Positions 1 through 9,311 of a stretch of DNA of 64,000 nucleotides are shown one piece after another. Position 1 is the stretch's first letter; every line of letters begins with the position of its first letter. The stretch is from Bacteroidota bacterium (GTDB lineage: Bacteria > Bacteroidota > Bacteroidia > Chitinophagales > Chitinophagaceae), in assembly GCA_024640225.1 (NCBI GenBank), contig JAHEFK010000016.1:1-64000 (forward strand), given 5' to 3'. The notes beneath the pieces are model-generated. The model saw nothing but the letters and a program-made list of their open reading frames with translations. It was not told the DNA's origin and searched no databases. Position numbers and translations under genes: made by a program.

Positions 1-119
1 AGACGGTCTAAATAGGGTTGTGTATCTCGTAAGGGATCTACGATAGCGGCTTCTCCATTTGCTTTTAAGTAATAAGCTGCTTCGGCAATACAGCCGGTAT
101 AAATTTGTTCGATTTGCAT
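1..119 (-). CDS. MBL-fold metallo-hydrolase, N-terminal fragment
   Basis: Only the first 39 codons are present; the gene continues past the left edge of the window. The start is ATG at 119-117, and the peptide begins MQIEQIYTGCIAEAAYY, followed by GEAAIVDPLRDTQPYLDR. This opening matches Bacteroidota MBL-fold hydrolases that often carry a rhodanese domain (persulfide dioxygenase-like proteins). The zinc-binding HxHxDH motif would lie outside the window, so the activity is inferred from the N-terminus alone. The downstream-facing neighbours (DUF6132, methyltransferase, DUF2892) are frequent companions of rhodanese/MBL proteins and support the call. Confidence 0.7.
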   Translation of the reverse strand, partial: MQIEQIYTGCIAEAAYYLKANGEAAIVDPLRDTQPYLDR

Positions 120-215
120 AAATTAGATCTTTAATAATCCTCAAATAAACTATTTTATAGTTTAGTAAGTACTGACGAGCATTGCACTATGCTATGATTC
201 TTGTCAGTTAATGAT

Positions 216-410
216 TTAAGTGTTTGACTTCTTAAATGCAGAAAAGAGCAGGCCACCCATCATCGCACCATACAAGGTGCTATTAACAGGACTGGATGTA
301 ATAGCACAGGTACCGTTGGCGCAGCCTACTTGAGCATAATACAAATAACCGGCTATGGCGCCAAACAACACACCCAAAATAGAAAGCTTATGGTTCTTAA
401 TTATTTTCAT
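216..410 (-). CDS. DUF6132 family small membrane protein
   Basis: A 64-residue protein starting at ATG 410-408 (MKIIKNHKLSILGV). The frame stays open upstream to 473, but that part overlaps the methyltransferase gene, so the internal Met is preferred. Two hydrophobic stretches are visible at about residues 9-27 and 43-58. Between them lies a Cys-rich link (VGCANGTCAITSSPVNSTLYG) with the CxxGxCxITSSP pattern typical of DUF6132. The family is small and uncharacterised and is commonly found beside rhodanese or sulfur-handling genes in Bacteroidota. It lies 10 nt after the methyltransferase stop and is probably co-transcribed with it. Confidence 0.75.
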   Translation of the reverse strand: MKIIKNHKLSILGVLFGAIAGYLYYAQVGCANGTCAITSSPVNSTLYGAMMGGLLFSAFKKSNT

Positions 411-420
411 ACGTATGATT

Positions 421-1017
421 TTATTTTTTTCCAATAAATCTAAGCACTTCTGCCGCACCCTGATGAAAAGCACCTTCAGCTAATACAATCTGCGTTTGCT
501 CCAAAAAGCAAGTTGTTAAACTTTTAAAATCTTGTTGTATGATTTCTTGTGTATATAACATATCGATATCTTTCGGACCACCACTAGCATTGCCCAACTG
601 CGATACATGAAATGCTTCTAAAAGTAAAGCGCCACCCGGTTTCAAAAACGATACCAGCCGTTGATGAATGGACTGTCGAACAGCACTTGGAAAATGCGCA
701 TAAACCAATACCACTAAATCAAAATTATCTTTTGGATATTGAACTTCTAGAGCATCTGCTACTTGATAGGAAATAGTTTGACCTTGTGCAACAGCTAGTT
801 GCATAGCTTTGCTTTTAGCTACTTCACTGCTGTCAAAAGCAGCAACCTGCCAAGCTTGCGAAGAGGCATATACAGCATTTCTACCTTCTCCCTCGGCTAC
901 GAACAGGGCACGACCCGGTTGTAGGTTATCCAAATAGTCTTTTAAAAACTGATTAGGCACAATGCCATAGGCATATTCTTTCTCGCTATATCGAGCATTC
1001 CAAAATGCTTGTTGCAT
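421..1017 (-). CDS. Class I SAM-dependent methyltransferase
   Basis: A 198-residue soluble protein with a Rossmann methyltransferase fold. The glycine-rich SAM-binding motif I is at about residues 39-47 (VAEGEGRNA), an acidic FDSSE loop follows at 61-65, the motif FDLVVLVYAHFP is at 99-110, and LKPGGALLLEAF is at 125-136. The layout resembles TehB/thiopurine-type methyltransferases, which act on small thiol-like or chalcogen substrates. It sits between DUF2892 and DUF6132 genes on the same strand. The cluster suggests a role in sulfur or chalcogen detoxification, but the substrate cannot be read from sequence. Confidence 0.8.
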   Translation of the reverse strand: MQQAFWNARYSEKEYAYGIVPNQFLKDYLDNLQPGRALFVAEGEGRNAVYASSQAWQVAAFDSSEVAKSKAMQLAVAQGQTISYQVADALEVQYPKDNFDLVVLVYAHFPSAVRQSIHQRLVSFLKPGGALLLEAFHVSQLGNASGGPKDIDMLYTQEIIQQDFKSLTTCFLEQTQIVLAEGAFHQGAAEVLRFIGKK

Positions 1018-1029
1018 AAAAATTGAATA

Positions 1030-1233
1030 TTAATTTTTGGAACGCGTAGATATCTTAAATGGGAGATACAATGGGCAAAATTGTAACAAACTTGTCAGCA
1101 AAAAAACAATTGCTATACTTATTGTAATGATTGCTGTCCTACCTGTAACTGCATCTGTAAAATTCAGCACCATAAGCACTATTGCTAATATTACACGTAT
1201 GCTGCGATCAAGAATACCCATATTTTTTTTCAT
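1030..1233 (-). CDS. DUF2892 (YgaP-type) inner membrane protein
   Basis: A 67-residue protein starting at ATG 1233-1231 (MKKNMGILDRSIRV); a second Met at codon 5 is an equally possible start. The longer upstream reading adds a non-homologous stretch and was not used. There are two hydrophobic helices (about 12-28 and 34-52) ending in the characteristic FCPLYLPF. DUF2892 domains occur fused to rhodanese in YgaP or as stand-alone partners of rhodanese/MBL sulfur-transfer proteins. It is 12 nt upstream of the methyltransferase and is likely first in that operon. Its precise role is unknown. Confidence 0.75.
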   Translation of the reverse strand: MKKNMGILDRSIRVILAIVLMVLNFTDAVTGRTAIITISIAIVFLLTSLLQFCPLYLPFKISTRSKN

Positions 1234-1484
1234 ACTAAAGAGTTTAATTAATTTTTTAATAGTACAAAATTGCAATAAAATATAGACTCCCTTTGCAACT
1301 GATGTTACATAAGCGATAATGCAACTAAAATAAAGGATGAAATCAATATTGAGATTAAGCATAAGACATTGCACCCTTATGAAACTCAGTATGTTCGTTT
1401 ATACAATCCACTTTAACTAAAGAAAAGCATGCCTGTAATCTTTAAGCACAAAGAACCTTCAATCGTGCAGGTGCAACAACGCAC

Positions 1485-1868
1485 TCACCATCGCAGTTTT
1501 TTTTCTTTACGAAAAGTGACATAGCCATACAACAACACCCCAATCAACAGCACATAAATAGTGCTGTCTATGGGCGTGTCGGGTAAGGGGTCGGGAATCC
1601 CTCCCAATGCTGCTCCGTCACTACCTATTGGTAATTTAAAGAGCATGTTGCTAGCAGGGGCATCATCATTGATAGACGATTGCAACAAGCGAGCCGCTGC
1701 CGGATCAGTTTCATACCAATTCCATTCACTATTATCATCGTTATTGTCAGCTTGATCAAGCGTTTCATCGGTATAGCTTTCTGCTTGATGGGTATTGTAA
1801 GTTTGCGCTTGTATTGGCAAGCTATGTCCTATGCTTAAAAGCAAAGCCATATAAATCTTTCTTTTCAT
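1485..1868 (-). CDS. Small secreted protein with PID-CTERM-like anchor
   Basis: A 127-residue protein with an N-terminal signal peptide (about 1-22, ending PIQAQ). An acidic low-complexity middle follows (DQADNNDDNSEWNW, residues 39-51). The C-terminal module is a Pro-Ile-Asp motif (99-101), a hydrophobic helix (about 102-118) and a basic tail (RKEKKLRW). That tripartite C-terminus resembles the PID-CTERM sorting signal described in Bacteroidota, analogous to PEP-CTERM/LPXTG anchors. The gene follows the 961-residue T9SS protein by 25 nt on the same strand and is probably co-transcribed. No enzymatic domain is visible; the role may be structural at the envelope. Confidence 0.6.
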   Translation of the reverse strand: MKRKIYMALLLSIGHSLPIQAQTYNTHQAESYTDETLDQADNNDDNSEWNWYETDPAAARLLQSSINDDAPASNMLFKLPIGSDGAALGGIPDPLPDTPIDSTIYVLLIGVLLYGYVTFRKEKKLRW

Positions 1869-1893
1869 TTTTAATAGTTATAATAACGTACAA

Positions 1894-4779
1894 TTAATTT
1901 TTGTAAACTTTCTGTCTAGCACGAAGCCCATTTTCTTGTTGCAGTTCAACGATATACATACCTGCCGCTAAGTCTTTTAGAGAAAGGGTCATGGAGCCTG
2001 CTTTTTCAAACGTAGCTTTTGTGTGCATCACTTCGGCACCCATAATAGCAAAGACATGAATCTGATACACCCCTGCTTCTAATGATGGATCAGTGATTGT
2101 AATTATATCCTTTGTGGGATTGGGATACACATATAAATCATCGGCAGTCAGCTTTGCTGTAGTAGCTGTAGTTGTATGAAACAATAATTTAAATCGAGTG
2201 CTAGTAGTGGTATGCGCAGCTAGCGTAAAAGAATAATTAGGCATCGTTTTCACATTTTGTATACGAGCTTCTTCTAGATCCAAAAGATATACTTCTTGAT
2301 TGACCAATCCTTGATATTCACTAAACTTGAATTGATAGGTACCTGCCTGCTGCGCATGAACAGACAAAGAAACGGTATCGGCTTGCACTACATACGGTCG
2401 CGTTTGAATAGCTAACGCATTAGTATCTTTTAATGTTTTAATCCATTGCTGACCAGCATTTAAAGAAGTCACATCAAAAGTATTCATAGCGGGTGTTATC
2501 AGAGCATCCTCTCCAAATCGAATCACTACCTCGTCTTGTCGAAGTCCTTGTTGATTAAGGAATCCAATTCGGATTCGTTCTTTCCAAGCTTGAGTAGTTT
2601 TAAAATTACCATTATCTGCAATGGTCGACTTATGACTTTCTTTAAATGTAATAGTTGCAGTAGCATTGCCCGTATTGTGCAACAAGAAAGACTGACCATT
2701 TGCAATTTGCGGTGTGGCATCATTGATGCTGGTGCCTGCGCTATAGGTAGAGAAGGTATAATTGCTATTGGTTGGATAATATGTCCAATATTTATGTTCT
2801 ATAAAACCACTATTTGCAGCATCTAAAACAAAATTTGAAAACTCCAATTCGCAAGGATAGGGATTGCCAACTAAATTATATCCCGGGTATAAGGTTTTAG
2901 TAATAGTTCCCTGTCCCACTATTCCTTTTGCAACTAAGGTAACATCGGAAGCAATATTTGCTGCCTGATCATCGGCTGCTAATAATGCACAACCACCATT
3001 TACAGGATCATTTCTATCGCCACGTACCAATGCCATATAGCCAACACCTGGTGTAAGCATATAAGCATTGGTGCCCGTAGTATTCGGTATAAAATTATCA
3101 GTAAGCGCATCATACGTATAAAAAGAAGGATTTTGCGTTTGTGTTACATCAAACCCATTACTATGTGTTACCATACTACCGGCATTAGTATAATTCGTAC
3201 ACATACTACCACCTGTTCCTGGTCCGGTAATATGAATTTGTTGTTGCCATGCAGCAGCTAATGATTGCGTAACAGGGCTTGCTAAAAAAGACCATCGTCG
3301 CGACCATTTACCAGGCACATAACGCTCTTGTGTAATAGCACCAGAAATAGTGCCTCCACTTTCTGCAATACGGGCAGTACCATTTGCATCAGATTGCAAT
3401 CGTAAATAACCTCCTGTCTGTAAAGTTTTATTGCTACTGAGTTGCACCGTACCGGCAGTGCTACCTGCACACATATTTAACAACGTAGCTAAGCTTATAG
3501 TGCCTGTTCCGCTTAAAGATAAATTCTGTAGCGCATTAGAATAACCCGGATCACTTTGATCGAAATAGAGCGTGCTACTTGCATTGCTATTAATGTTTAA
3601 CGACGAGGTAATAGCACCTTTAATAGTGCCTGTTCCAGTAAGAGCTCCCATAAGTGTTAGATCAAAGCCGTTCAGCGCTAATTTTGCACCCGATTGTATC
3701 TCTAAATTAGCTATACTAGCATCGGCCATTAGTACAGGCAATGCTTTTACACAAGTTGCAATAGCAGGTACTATAACTGTATGCGTAGCACTTGGAGGAA
3801 CACTAGCAATACTATACCCCGTTGCCGTAGTATAATTAAACCAATTAGTTGCCGTATTAAAACTAGTATTAGTGGTAGCTCCAAAAACATAAGCACCCGA
3901 GACAGGTGCGGTGCTCAGAGGAGGTGTAACAACAACGGTATAAGGCGAAGTGCTCGATGTACTATTGCTATTTGTACATTTGACCAAACACTTATATTGT
4001 GTATTCGTGAATAAATTAGGCGTAATATACGTTGCCGTTGTAGCACCTGAGCCACCTACAACATTTGCCCATGTCGATCCATTTAGCTGTTGCCATTGAA
4101 AGGTAATACCGGAGCCTATTGAAAAACCTGCAACAGAAAGTATCGTTGATGCACCTATACAAGTTGATGCACCAGCAACGGTTCCGGCAGTTGGAATACC
4201 AGAACAAGGACCAGCTGCTAAAACAGTAAAGTTATAATCTTCCGTTTCACCAGGATAATTTGTTGTCCCACAACAACTGGTTAAGGTCGGCACATCATTA
4301 TATCTACATTGCACCCGCATTCTGGTAGTGCCTATTGTTGCCGATGCGGGTACGGTAATGGCAACTGTAAAAATAGAGAAACTTGCATTTGGCGATACAT
4401 ATACATCTTCTCCCGGATCGGCAAAGCTGTTATTTTTATTCCAATCGATCCATACTCTAAAACCTTGCACCCACATAGTGCCGCATTGCATATGCAAGGT
4501 GATTTGTTGACCTTGCATTTGAGAACATGTTTTAGTACTGAAATAGGTATAGGTACTTGTAATAAAGGTTCCACTATAAGTACCATTACAGCCTGTATTT
4601 AGATTACTAATATTCGACACACCACCCGTGGTGTAAAAATCATCTATCCAATCTTCAGAACAATCAAACTGGGGAATAGGTACACAGTATTGTGCAAAAA
4701 GGGACGCATGAAAAAAAGCAAGTACAACAAAAAGGAATGTAAAACGCAAGCGTTTAGAAAGAAGTAAGGGTGATAACAT
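1894..4779 (-). CDS. GEVED/Ig-like T9SS-secreted surface protein
   Basis: A 961-residue exported protein. It has a signal peptide (about 1-30, ending FHASLFAQ), a Cys-rich start, then a GEVED-type domain at about 108-187 (WIDWNKNNSFADPGEDVYV ... GETEDYNFTV). An Ig/PKD-like segment follows (about 190-290), then a long Ser/Thr/Gly-rich beta region. The T9SS type A sorting domain covers roughly the last 75 residues (YVYPNPTKDIITI ... LAAGMYIVELQQENG ... KVYKN). Proteins of this kind are exported through SprA and attached to or released from the cell surface, often as adhesins. No catalytic motif was recognised. The small PID-CTERM-like gene lies directly behind it. Confidence 0.85.
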   Translation of the reverse strand: MLSPLLLSKRLRFTFLFVVLAFFHASLFAQYCVPIPQFDCSEDWIDDFYTTGGVSNISNLNTGCNGTYSGTFITSTYTYFSTKTCSQMQGQQITLHMQCGTMWVQGFRVWIDWNKNNSFADPGEDVYVSPNASFSIFTVAITVPASATIGTTRMRVQCRYNDVPTLTSCCGTTNYPGETEDYNFTVLAAGPCSGIPTAGTVAGASTCIGASTILSVAGFSIGSGITFQWQQLNGSTWANVVGGSGATTATYITPNLFTNTQYKCLVKCTNSNSTSSTSPYTVVVTPPLSTAPVSGAYVFGATTNTSFNTATNWFNYTTATGYSIASVPPSATHTVIVPAIATCVKALPVLMADASIANLEIQSGAKLALNGFDLTLMGALTGTGTIKGAITSSLNINSNASSTLYFDQSDPGYSNALQNLSLSGTGTISLATLLNMCAGSTAGTVQLSSNKTLQTGGYLRLQSDANGTARIAESGGTISGAITQERYVPGKWSRRWSFLASPVTQSLAAAWQQQIHITGPGTGGSMCTNYTNAGSMVTHSNGFDVTQTQNPSFYTYDALTDNFIPNTTGTNAYMLTPGVGYMALVRGDRNDPVNGGCALLAADDQAANIASDVTLVAKGIVGQGTITKTLYPGYNLVGNPYPCELEFSNFVLDAANSGFIEHKYWTYYPTNSNYTFSTYSAGTSINDATPQIANGQSFLLHNTGNATATITFKESHKSTIADNGNFKTTQAWKERIRIGFLNQQGLRQDEVVIRFGEDALITPAMNTFDVTSLNAGQQWIKTLKDTNALAIQTRPYVVQADTVSLSVHAQQAGTYQFKFSEYQGLVNQEVYLLDLEEARIQNVKTMPNYSFTLAAHTTTSTRFKLLFHTTTATTAKLTADDLYVYPNPTKDIITITDPSLEAGVYQIHVFAIMGAEVMHTKATFEKAGSMTLSLKDLAAGMYIVELQQENGLRARQKVYKN

Positions 4780-4911
4780 GCTAACTTTATTTTAAAATGA
4801 AACAAAACGGTAATTAATAATGCTTGCAAATTAATTAAAAAAATCATATTGCAGGACCCCTTAACAATTATTTTTCAAAACAGACAAGGGTATTGTATTA
4901 TGGGTTTAAAT

Positions 4912-4943
4912 AAAAAACGCCCACATCAATGATGTGGGCGTTT
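4912..4943 (-). terminator. Rho-independent terminator after the PKD/T9SS gene
   Basis: A perfect 13-bp stem (4915-4927 with 4931-4943, core AACGCCCACATC) has a 3-nt loop and a run of U on the minus-strand transcript (the A run at 4912-4917). It lies 17 nt past the stop of the 600-residue T9SS gene and separates it from the GEVED protein gene. Confidence 0.85.
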
Positions 4944-4959
4944 CTCTTGTAGGTGTAAT

Positions 4960-6762
4960 TTATTTTTGTAAGATTAATTTTTCTACTTGTTGCGTAGCAC
5001 CTGAACTAATTTTTAAATAGTACATGCCCGCTGGGATTGTTGTCAATGATAGCGTCATATCCGCTGCACCGTCATTACTTTCAGTAAGTAAAACTCGGCC
5101 TGTCATATCTACTAATTGAAGCGTAGTTGCACTTGCATTTCCTAATGCGTGAATAGTAACCAAGTCATTAGTTGGATTTGGATACACACTAAAATTATGC
5201 GTTAATTGTGTTTGTGCTACACTTAAATTGTTAGGAATAATTTTTTTAGAATTCTTAGTGAAATCGATGCCATTAAATGTTGTGTTGGTAGCCGAAATAG
5301 TAAAGGCAGCAGAAGGGGTTGTAACCTGTGGCATATTCTCAGGATAAATGGTATAGGTACCTAAAGGCACATTGCTAAACGAGTAATCACCGTTAGCATT
5401 GGTAAAGGTGCTTTTGATAAGTTGGTTCGATACATTTCTTAAAATAATTAAGAGATTAGGAACACCTGTTGCGGTTCCTTTTCCAGCACCTAAGGTAACA
5501 TTACCAGCCACAAAGCCAGGACCATTTGCAGAGCTACCAGCTTGCATATAGATATTTCTATTTGCAGAAGCTCCAGCTGTATGATTTACTAAAGTTGCAT
5601 TTGCCCAATAGGTGGTAGCATTGTGATAGGTAGGCGCCATTTGCGAATATCCTGCAGCGCCAGGCGTTACTGCCGCTTTTACACGATAAGTGCCTGCTGC
5701 TTTATTATTAAATTGGTAAGCCACTTGACCGTAAGCACCTGATGCAGTTATGGAATCTACTGCATTAATAATATTGGTTGTAGTATCAAAGGTAATTAAC
5801 CATACTTTGAATGAACTTGCAGCGATATTTAAAGTGCTATCCCAATAAATATTACCAGCAATATAATTAGCTGTTGTGCCCGTAACCGTAAGCGTTTGAT
5901 ACGCCGTATCTCTACAATAAACAGTATTAGCGTTTGCAGAATCTACATATTTATTAATTAAACGAACGGTATAGGTACCCGCACTTGCATAGGTATGCGA
6001 CACGCTCGAGTAGGTGTTATTAGCCACACCACCATCTCCAAATGTCCAATCAGACACTCTTGATATAACCGGATTGGTATTATTTACTACTGATGACGTG
6101 TTATTAAAGGTCACACTCAAATTGTTTTGTGTTTTTGTAAAACTTGCAACTAAAGCAGCACAGTTGAATGAAGTGTTTTGATAATTTACGGTATAGGTGG
6201 TCGTGCAAGTCATACCGTTAAGGGTAGTGGTAAGCGTAACGGTATACACACCTGGATTTGCATAGGTATGATTAGTAGTCGCAACATTACCTGCACTTGT
6301 ACCATCACCAAAACTCCAAGCATAGGTCATACCCGCTGCTTGATTGCTCGATGCAAATGAATAAGAACCATTACCATTATTGGTTGTAGTAATACTTGTA
6401 TTACAAGCTGCAGTAACAAGGGTTATTGTAGCATTATAAGTACTAGAACATAATAGTGTATTATTTAAAGAATCATATACGTTCATGGTTAATACCGCGG
6501 TATAGGTTCCCGCTGCCGTATAATTATGGGTTGTACTACCTGTTGGATTAATTCCTGATGTGCCATTTCCCCAATTCATCGTATAGGTTGTGAACGCATA
6601 TACGGGAGCACCAGTAAGCGTGCTGGTATTTACTACCGTCACTTGATACGGATTAGCACTCGTAGGTGTTTGACTCCAAGTGAAAGAAGGATTGCAAGCA
6701 ATTTGAGCATAACTTACGATAGATAGCAAGCTGGCTACTAATAATAGTAATTGTTTTTTCAT
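4960..6762 (-). CDS. PKD-repeat T9SS-secreted surface protein
   Basis: A 600-residue exported protein with signal peptide MKKQLLLLVASLLSIVSYAQ. It has three PKD-like units, recognisable by NWGNGTSG, WSFGDGTSAGN and WTFGDGGV, each followed by a HTYANPGVYTVTL-type strand (about 25-115, 118-195, 200-295). A carboxypeptidase-regulatory/SdrD B-like segment follows (GVPNLLIILRN ... NANGDYSFSNVPLGTYTI). It ends in a T9SS type A sorting domain (SVYPNPTNDLVTI ... IPAGMYYLKISSG ... KLILQK). The predicted location is the cell surface. No enzyme domain is seen; adhesion or matrix functions are typical for this architecture. It is a monocistronic unit with its own terminator. Confidence 0.85.
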   Translation of the reverse strand: MKKQLLLLVASLLSIVSYAQIACNPSFTWSQTPTSANPYQVTVVNTSTLTGAPVYAFTTYTMNWGNGTSGINPTGSTTHNYTAAGTYTAVLTMNVYDSLNNTLLCSSTYNATITLVTAACNTSITTTNNGNGSYSFASSNQAAGMTYAWSFGDGTSAGNVATTNHTYANPGVYTVTLTTTLNGMTCTTTYTVNYQNTSFNCAALVASFTKTQNNLSVTFNNTSSVVNNTNPVISRVSDWTFGDGGVANNTYSSVSHTYASAGTYTVRLINKYVDSANANTVYCRDTAYQTLTVTGTTANYIAGNIYWDSTLNIAASSFKVWLITFDTTTNIINAVDSITASGAYGQVAYQFNNKAAGTYRVKAAVTPGAAGYSQMAPTYHNATTYWANATLVNHTAGASANRNIYMQAGSSANGPGFVAGNVTLGAGKGTATGVPNLLIILRNVSNQLIKSTFTNANGDYSFSNVPLGTYTIYPENMPQVTTPSAAFTISATNTTFNGIDFTKNSKKIIPNNLSVAQTQLTHNFSVYPNPTNDLVTIHALGNASATTLQLVDMTGRVLLTESNDGAADMTLSLTTIPAGMYYLKISSGATQQVEKLILQK

Positions 6763-6894
6763 ACAAATGGTTTATTAAGGTTGTATTGGTAGACTTAAAA
6801 TTAAGAAAAAAGGTTTGCATAAAGCATATAATAAACAGGTTAATACAAACTGTATTAACAATCAATAGTTTATGTACATTAATTTTAGTTTATG

Positions 6895-8808
6895 CTATAA
6901 TTTACCGTCCACAATACTCGCTATAACACTCGGGTCTAACAAGGTAGACGTATCGCCTAGTTGATCTAAAGCACCTTCTGCAATTTTTCTCAAAATTCTA
7001 CGCATGATTTTACCACTGCGCGTTTTGGGCAAGCCATGCACAAACTGAATTTTGTCGGGTTTGGCAATAGCACCTATAACACGCGCTACCGTTTGTGCAA
7101 TATCTAACTGGGTGAGTTGAGCATCGCCATGAAGGGAGTCGATAATAACAAAAGCATAAATGCCTTGCCCTTTTATATCATGCGGATAGCCCACCACAGC
7201 AGATTCTACTACGCCGGTATGACTATTAATTGCATTTTCAACTTCAGCGGTGCCAATGCGGTGACCACTTACATTGAGCACATCATCTACCCTACCGGTA
7301 ATTCTATAATTGCCTTGTTCATCTCTATAACAGCCATCGCCCGTGAAATATAAATTATCGTAAGTAGCAAAATAATTGGTTCTACAACGTTCGTGATCGC
7401 CATAAGTAGTGCGTAGCATACCGGGCCATGGAAATTGAATACATAAATTGCCACTGATCGCATTACCCTCAAGTATCGTTCCTTTTTCATCGACCAATAC
7501 GGGCTGTATACCTGGCAATGGAAGCGTTGCATATGCTGGCTTAGCAGGTGTAATACCCGCCATGTTTGAAATTAAAATACCACCCGTTTCGGTTTGCCAC
7601 CACGTATCTACAATAGGACATTGTTTTTTACCAATATGTTCGTCGTACCAATGCCATGCTTCTTCATTTATGGGTTCCCCTACCGTACCTAAGACTTTAA
7701 GCGAGTGCAACTCTTTTCCTTCCAAAGGGGCTAGTCCAAAACCCATTAAACTTCTTATGGCTGTAGGAGCCGTATATAAATTGGCCACGCGATGTTTGTC
7801 TACAATATCCCAAAATCGTCCGGCATTGGGCCATGTAGGAATTCCTTCAAATAATAAGGTAGTAGCCCCGGCACATAAAGGGCCATAAACAATATAGCTA
7901 TGTCCGGTTATCCATCCTATATCAGCGGTACAAAAATGCACATCACCTTTTTGATATTGGAATACATTTACAAAAGTATATGTGGCGTAAACCATATAAC
8001 CACCAACCGTATGCACCACCCCTTTTGGCTTACCTGTAGAACCTGAAGTGTATAAGATAAATAAAGGATCTTCGGCATCCATAGCTACGGCTGGAAAAAA
8101 TGTTTGTTGTGCTGCTATAACTTTTTGTACTTCATCTTCCCACCACACATCTCTATCTTTTTTCATACTGATGGGCGTTTGTGTATGCATATATACAATA
8201 ACACGTTGCACAAAAGGACATTGTACAAGGGCATCATCTATCACATTTTTTAAATCGATTGTTTTATTACCACGATGCGCGCCATCGCAAGTAATGATAA
8301 ATGCGGCTTGTGCATCTTGCAAGCGATCGGCAATACTTTGTGCGCTAAAACCTCCAAAGATGACCGAATGAATAGCGCCAATGCGCGCGCAAGCTAGGGT
8401 TGCAATGGCTAATGCTGGAATCATCCCCATATACAAACACACACGATCGCCTTTTTTAACTCCGTTATTATGGAGCACCCAAGCAAACTGATTGACTTTA
8501 TCAAACAATTCTTGATAGGTAAATTGTTGTGCAGGTGTAGTAACATCATTCGGTTCAAAAATCATAGCTAGCGAATTGGCATCTTCTGCTAAATGACGAT
8601 CTAAACAATTTTCAGTAATATTTAATTGTCCACCTTTAAACCAGCTTATACGAGGTTCTTTGAAATTCCATTCCAATACTTGATCCCATTTTTTTTGCCA
8701 TTGAAAGGTTTGGGCTATAGCTTCCCAAAATTGCTCGGGATGGGCAACACTTTGCTGATAGGCTTGATGATAAGCCGCTTCACTTTTTATTTGGAATGGA
8801 TAAGACAT
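6895..8808 (-). CDS. acs: Acetyl-CoA synthetase (acetate-CoA ligase, AMP-forming)
   Basis: A 637-residue cytoplasmic enzyme converting acetate, ATP and CoA to acetyl-CoA, AMP and PPi. The length is normal for Acs (about 630-650). The P-loop-like A3 motif YTSGSTGKPKG is at 253-263, the WWQTETGG motif follows, then the hinge region with YFTGDGCYRDEQGNYRITGR and VDDVLNVSGHR. Near the C-terminus the motif SGKIMRR carries catalytic Lys600, the residue usually regulated by acetylation. It stands alone between a T9SS gene and a DUF1801 gene; no deacetylase gene is adjacent. It serves acetate assimilation and scavenging. Confidence 0.96.
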   Translation of the reverse strand: MSYPFQIKSEAAYHQAYQQSVAHPEQFWEAIAQTFQWQKKWDQVLEWNFKEPRISWFKGGQLNITENCLDRHLAEDANSLAMIFEPNDVTTPAQQFTYQELFDKVNQFAWVLHNNGVKKGDRVCLYMGMIPALAIATLACARIGAIHSVIFGGFSAQSIADRLQDAQAAFIITCDGAHRGNKTIDLKNVIDDALVQCPFVQRVIVYMHTQTPISMKKDRDVWWEDEVQKVIAAQQTFFPAVAMDAEDPLFILYTSGSTGKPKGVVHTVGGYMVYATYTFVNVFQYQKGDVHFCTADIGWITGHSYIVYGPLCAGATTLLFEGIPTWPNAGRFWDIVDKHRVANLYTAPTAIRSLMGFGLAPLEGKELHSLKVLGTVGEPINEEAWHWYDEHIGKKQCPIVDTWWQTETGGILISNMAGITPAKPAYATLPLPGIQPVLVDEKGTILEGNAISGNLCIQFPWPGMLRTTYGDHERCRTNYFATYDNLYFTGDGCYRDEQGNYRITGRVDDVLNVSGHRIGTAEVENAINSHTGVVESAVVGYPHDIKGQGIYAFVIIDSLHGDAQLTQLDIAQTVARVIGAIAKPDKIQFVHGLPKTRSGKIMRRILRKIAEGALDQLGDTSTLLDPSVIASIVDGKL

Positions 8809-8890
8809 GATATTGCAATTTTGAATAACTATTCAATTTAACTATAATTTTTATATTGCTAACATTAAAATTTTAACCACCACAACTGAA

Positions 8891-9250
8891 TTATCGCTTC
8901 TTCAAATTCAACGCTACTTTATAAGCAATTATATGCTTGATGATATCCAAGGGCAAAGGCTCTGTTAAGGGAAATTGAATGGCTCCTTTACTTGTCTTAT
9001 ACGCTTGCAGTATTTCGCTAAAATGAGCAATGGGTGCAGCCGTAGGATATAAGCCTATATGATTTTTAAAGGCCGCCATACAAAGTACAAGACCTTTGTA
9101 TTTATAGGCTGGCATTTGATAACTGATGCCTTCTTCAGCATCAGGAATCAATTCAAAAACACATGCTCTAATTTGCAATAGCTTTTCTTTTACAGACGGC
9201 TCTAGGGTATTTAAATAAGCCGCTACTGAATCATGAAGCATCTTCGCCAT
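8891..9250 (-). CDS. DUF1801 family protein
   Basis: A 119-residue soluble protein of the DUF1801/YdhG family (frataxin-like fold, sometimes annotated as iron chaperone). The family pattern is visible: YLNTLEPSVKEKLLQIRACV, then EGISYQMPAYKYKG, HIGLYPTAAPIAHF, and GAIQFPLTEPLPLDII near the end. The start ATG 9250-9248 is immediately followed by a typical N-terminus (MAKMLHDSVAAYL); the internal Met at codon 4 is also possible. It sits 82 nt upstream of acs without an obvious operonic partner. Biochemical function is uncertain for the family. Confidence 0.85.
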   Translation of the reverse strand: MAKMLHDSVAAYLNTLEPSVKEKLLQIRACVFELIPDAEEGISYQMPAYKYKGLVLCMAAFKNHIGLYPTAAPIAHFSEILQAYKTSKGAIQFPLTEPLPLDIIKHIIAYKVALNLKKR

Positions 9251-9311
9251 ACGATATACATTACAATTAAATTATAAATAAAAATGTAATTTAGAAGATT
9301 ATTTAAATAAA

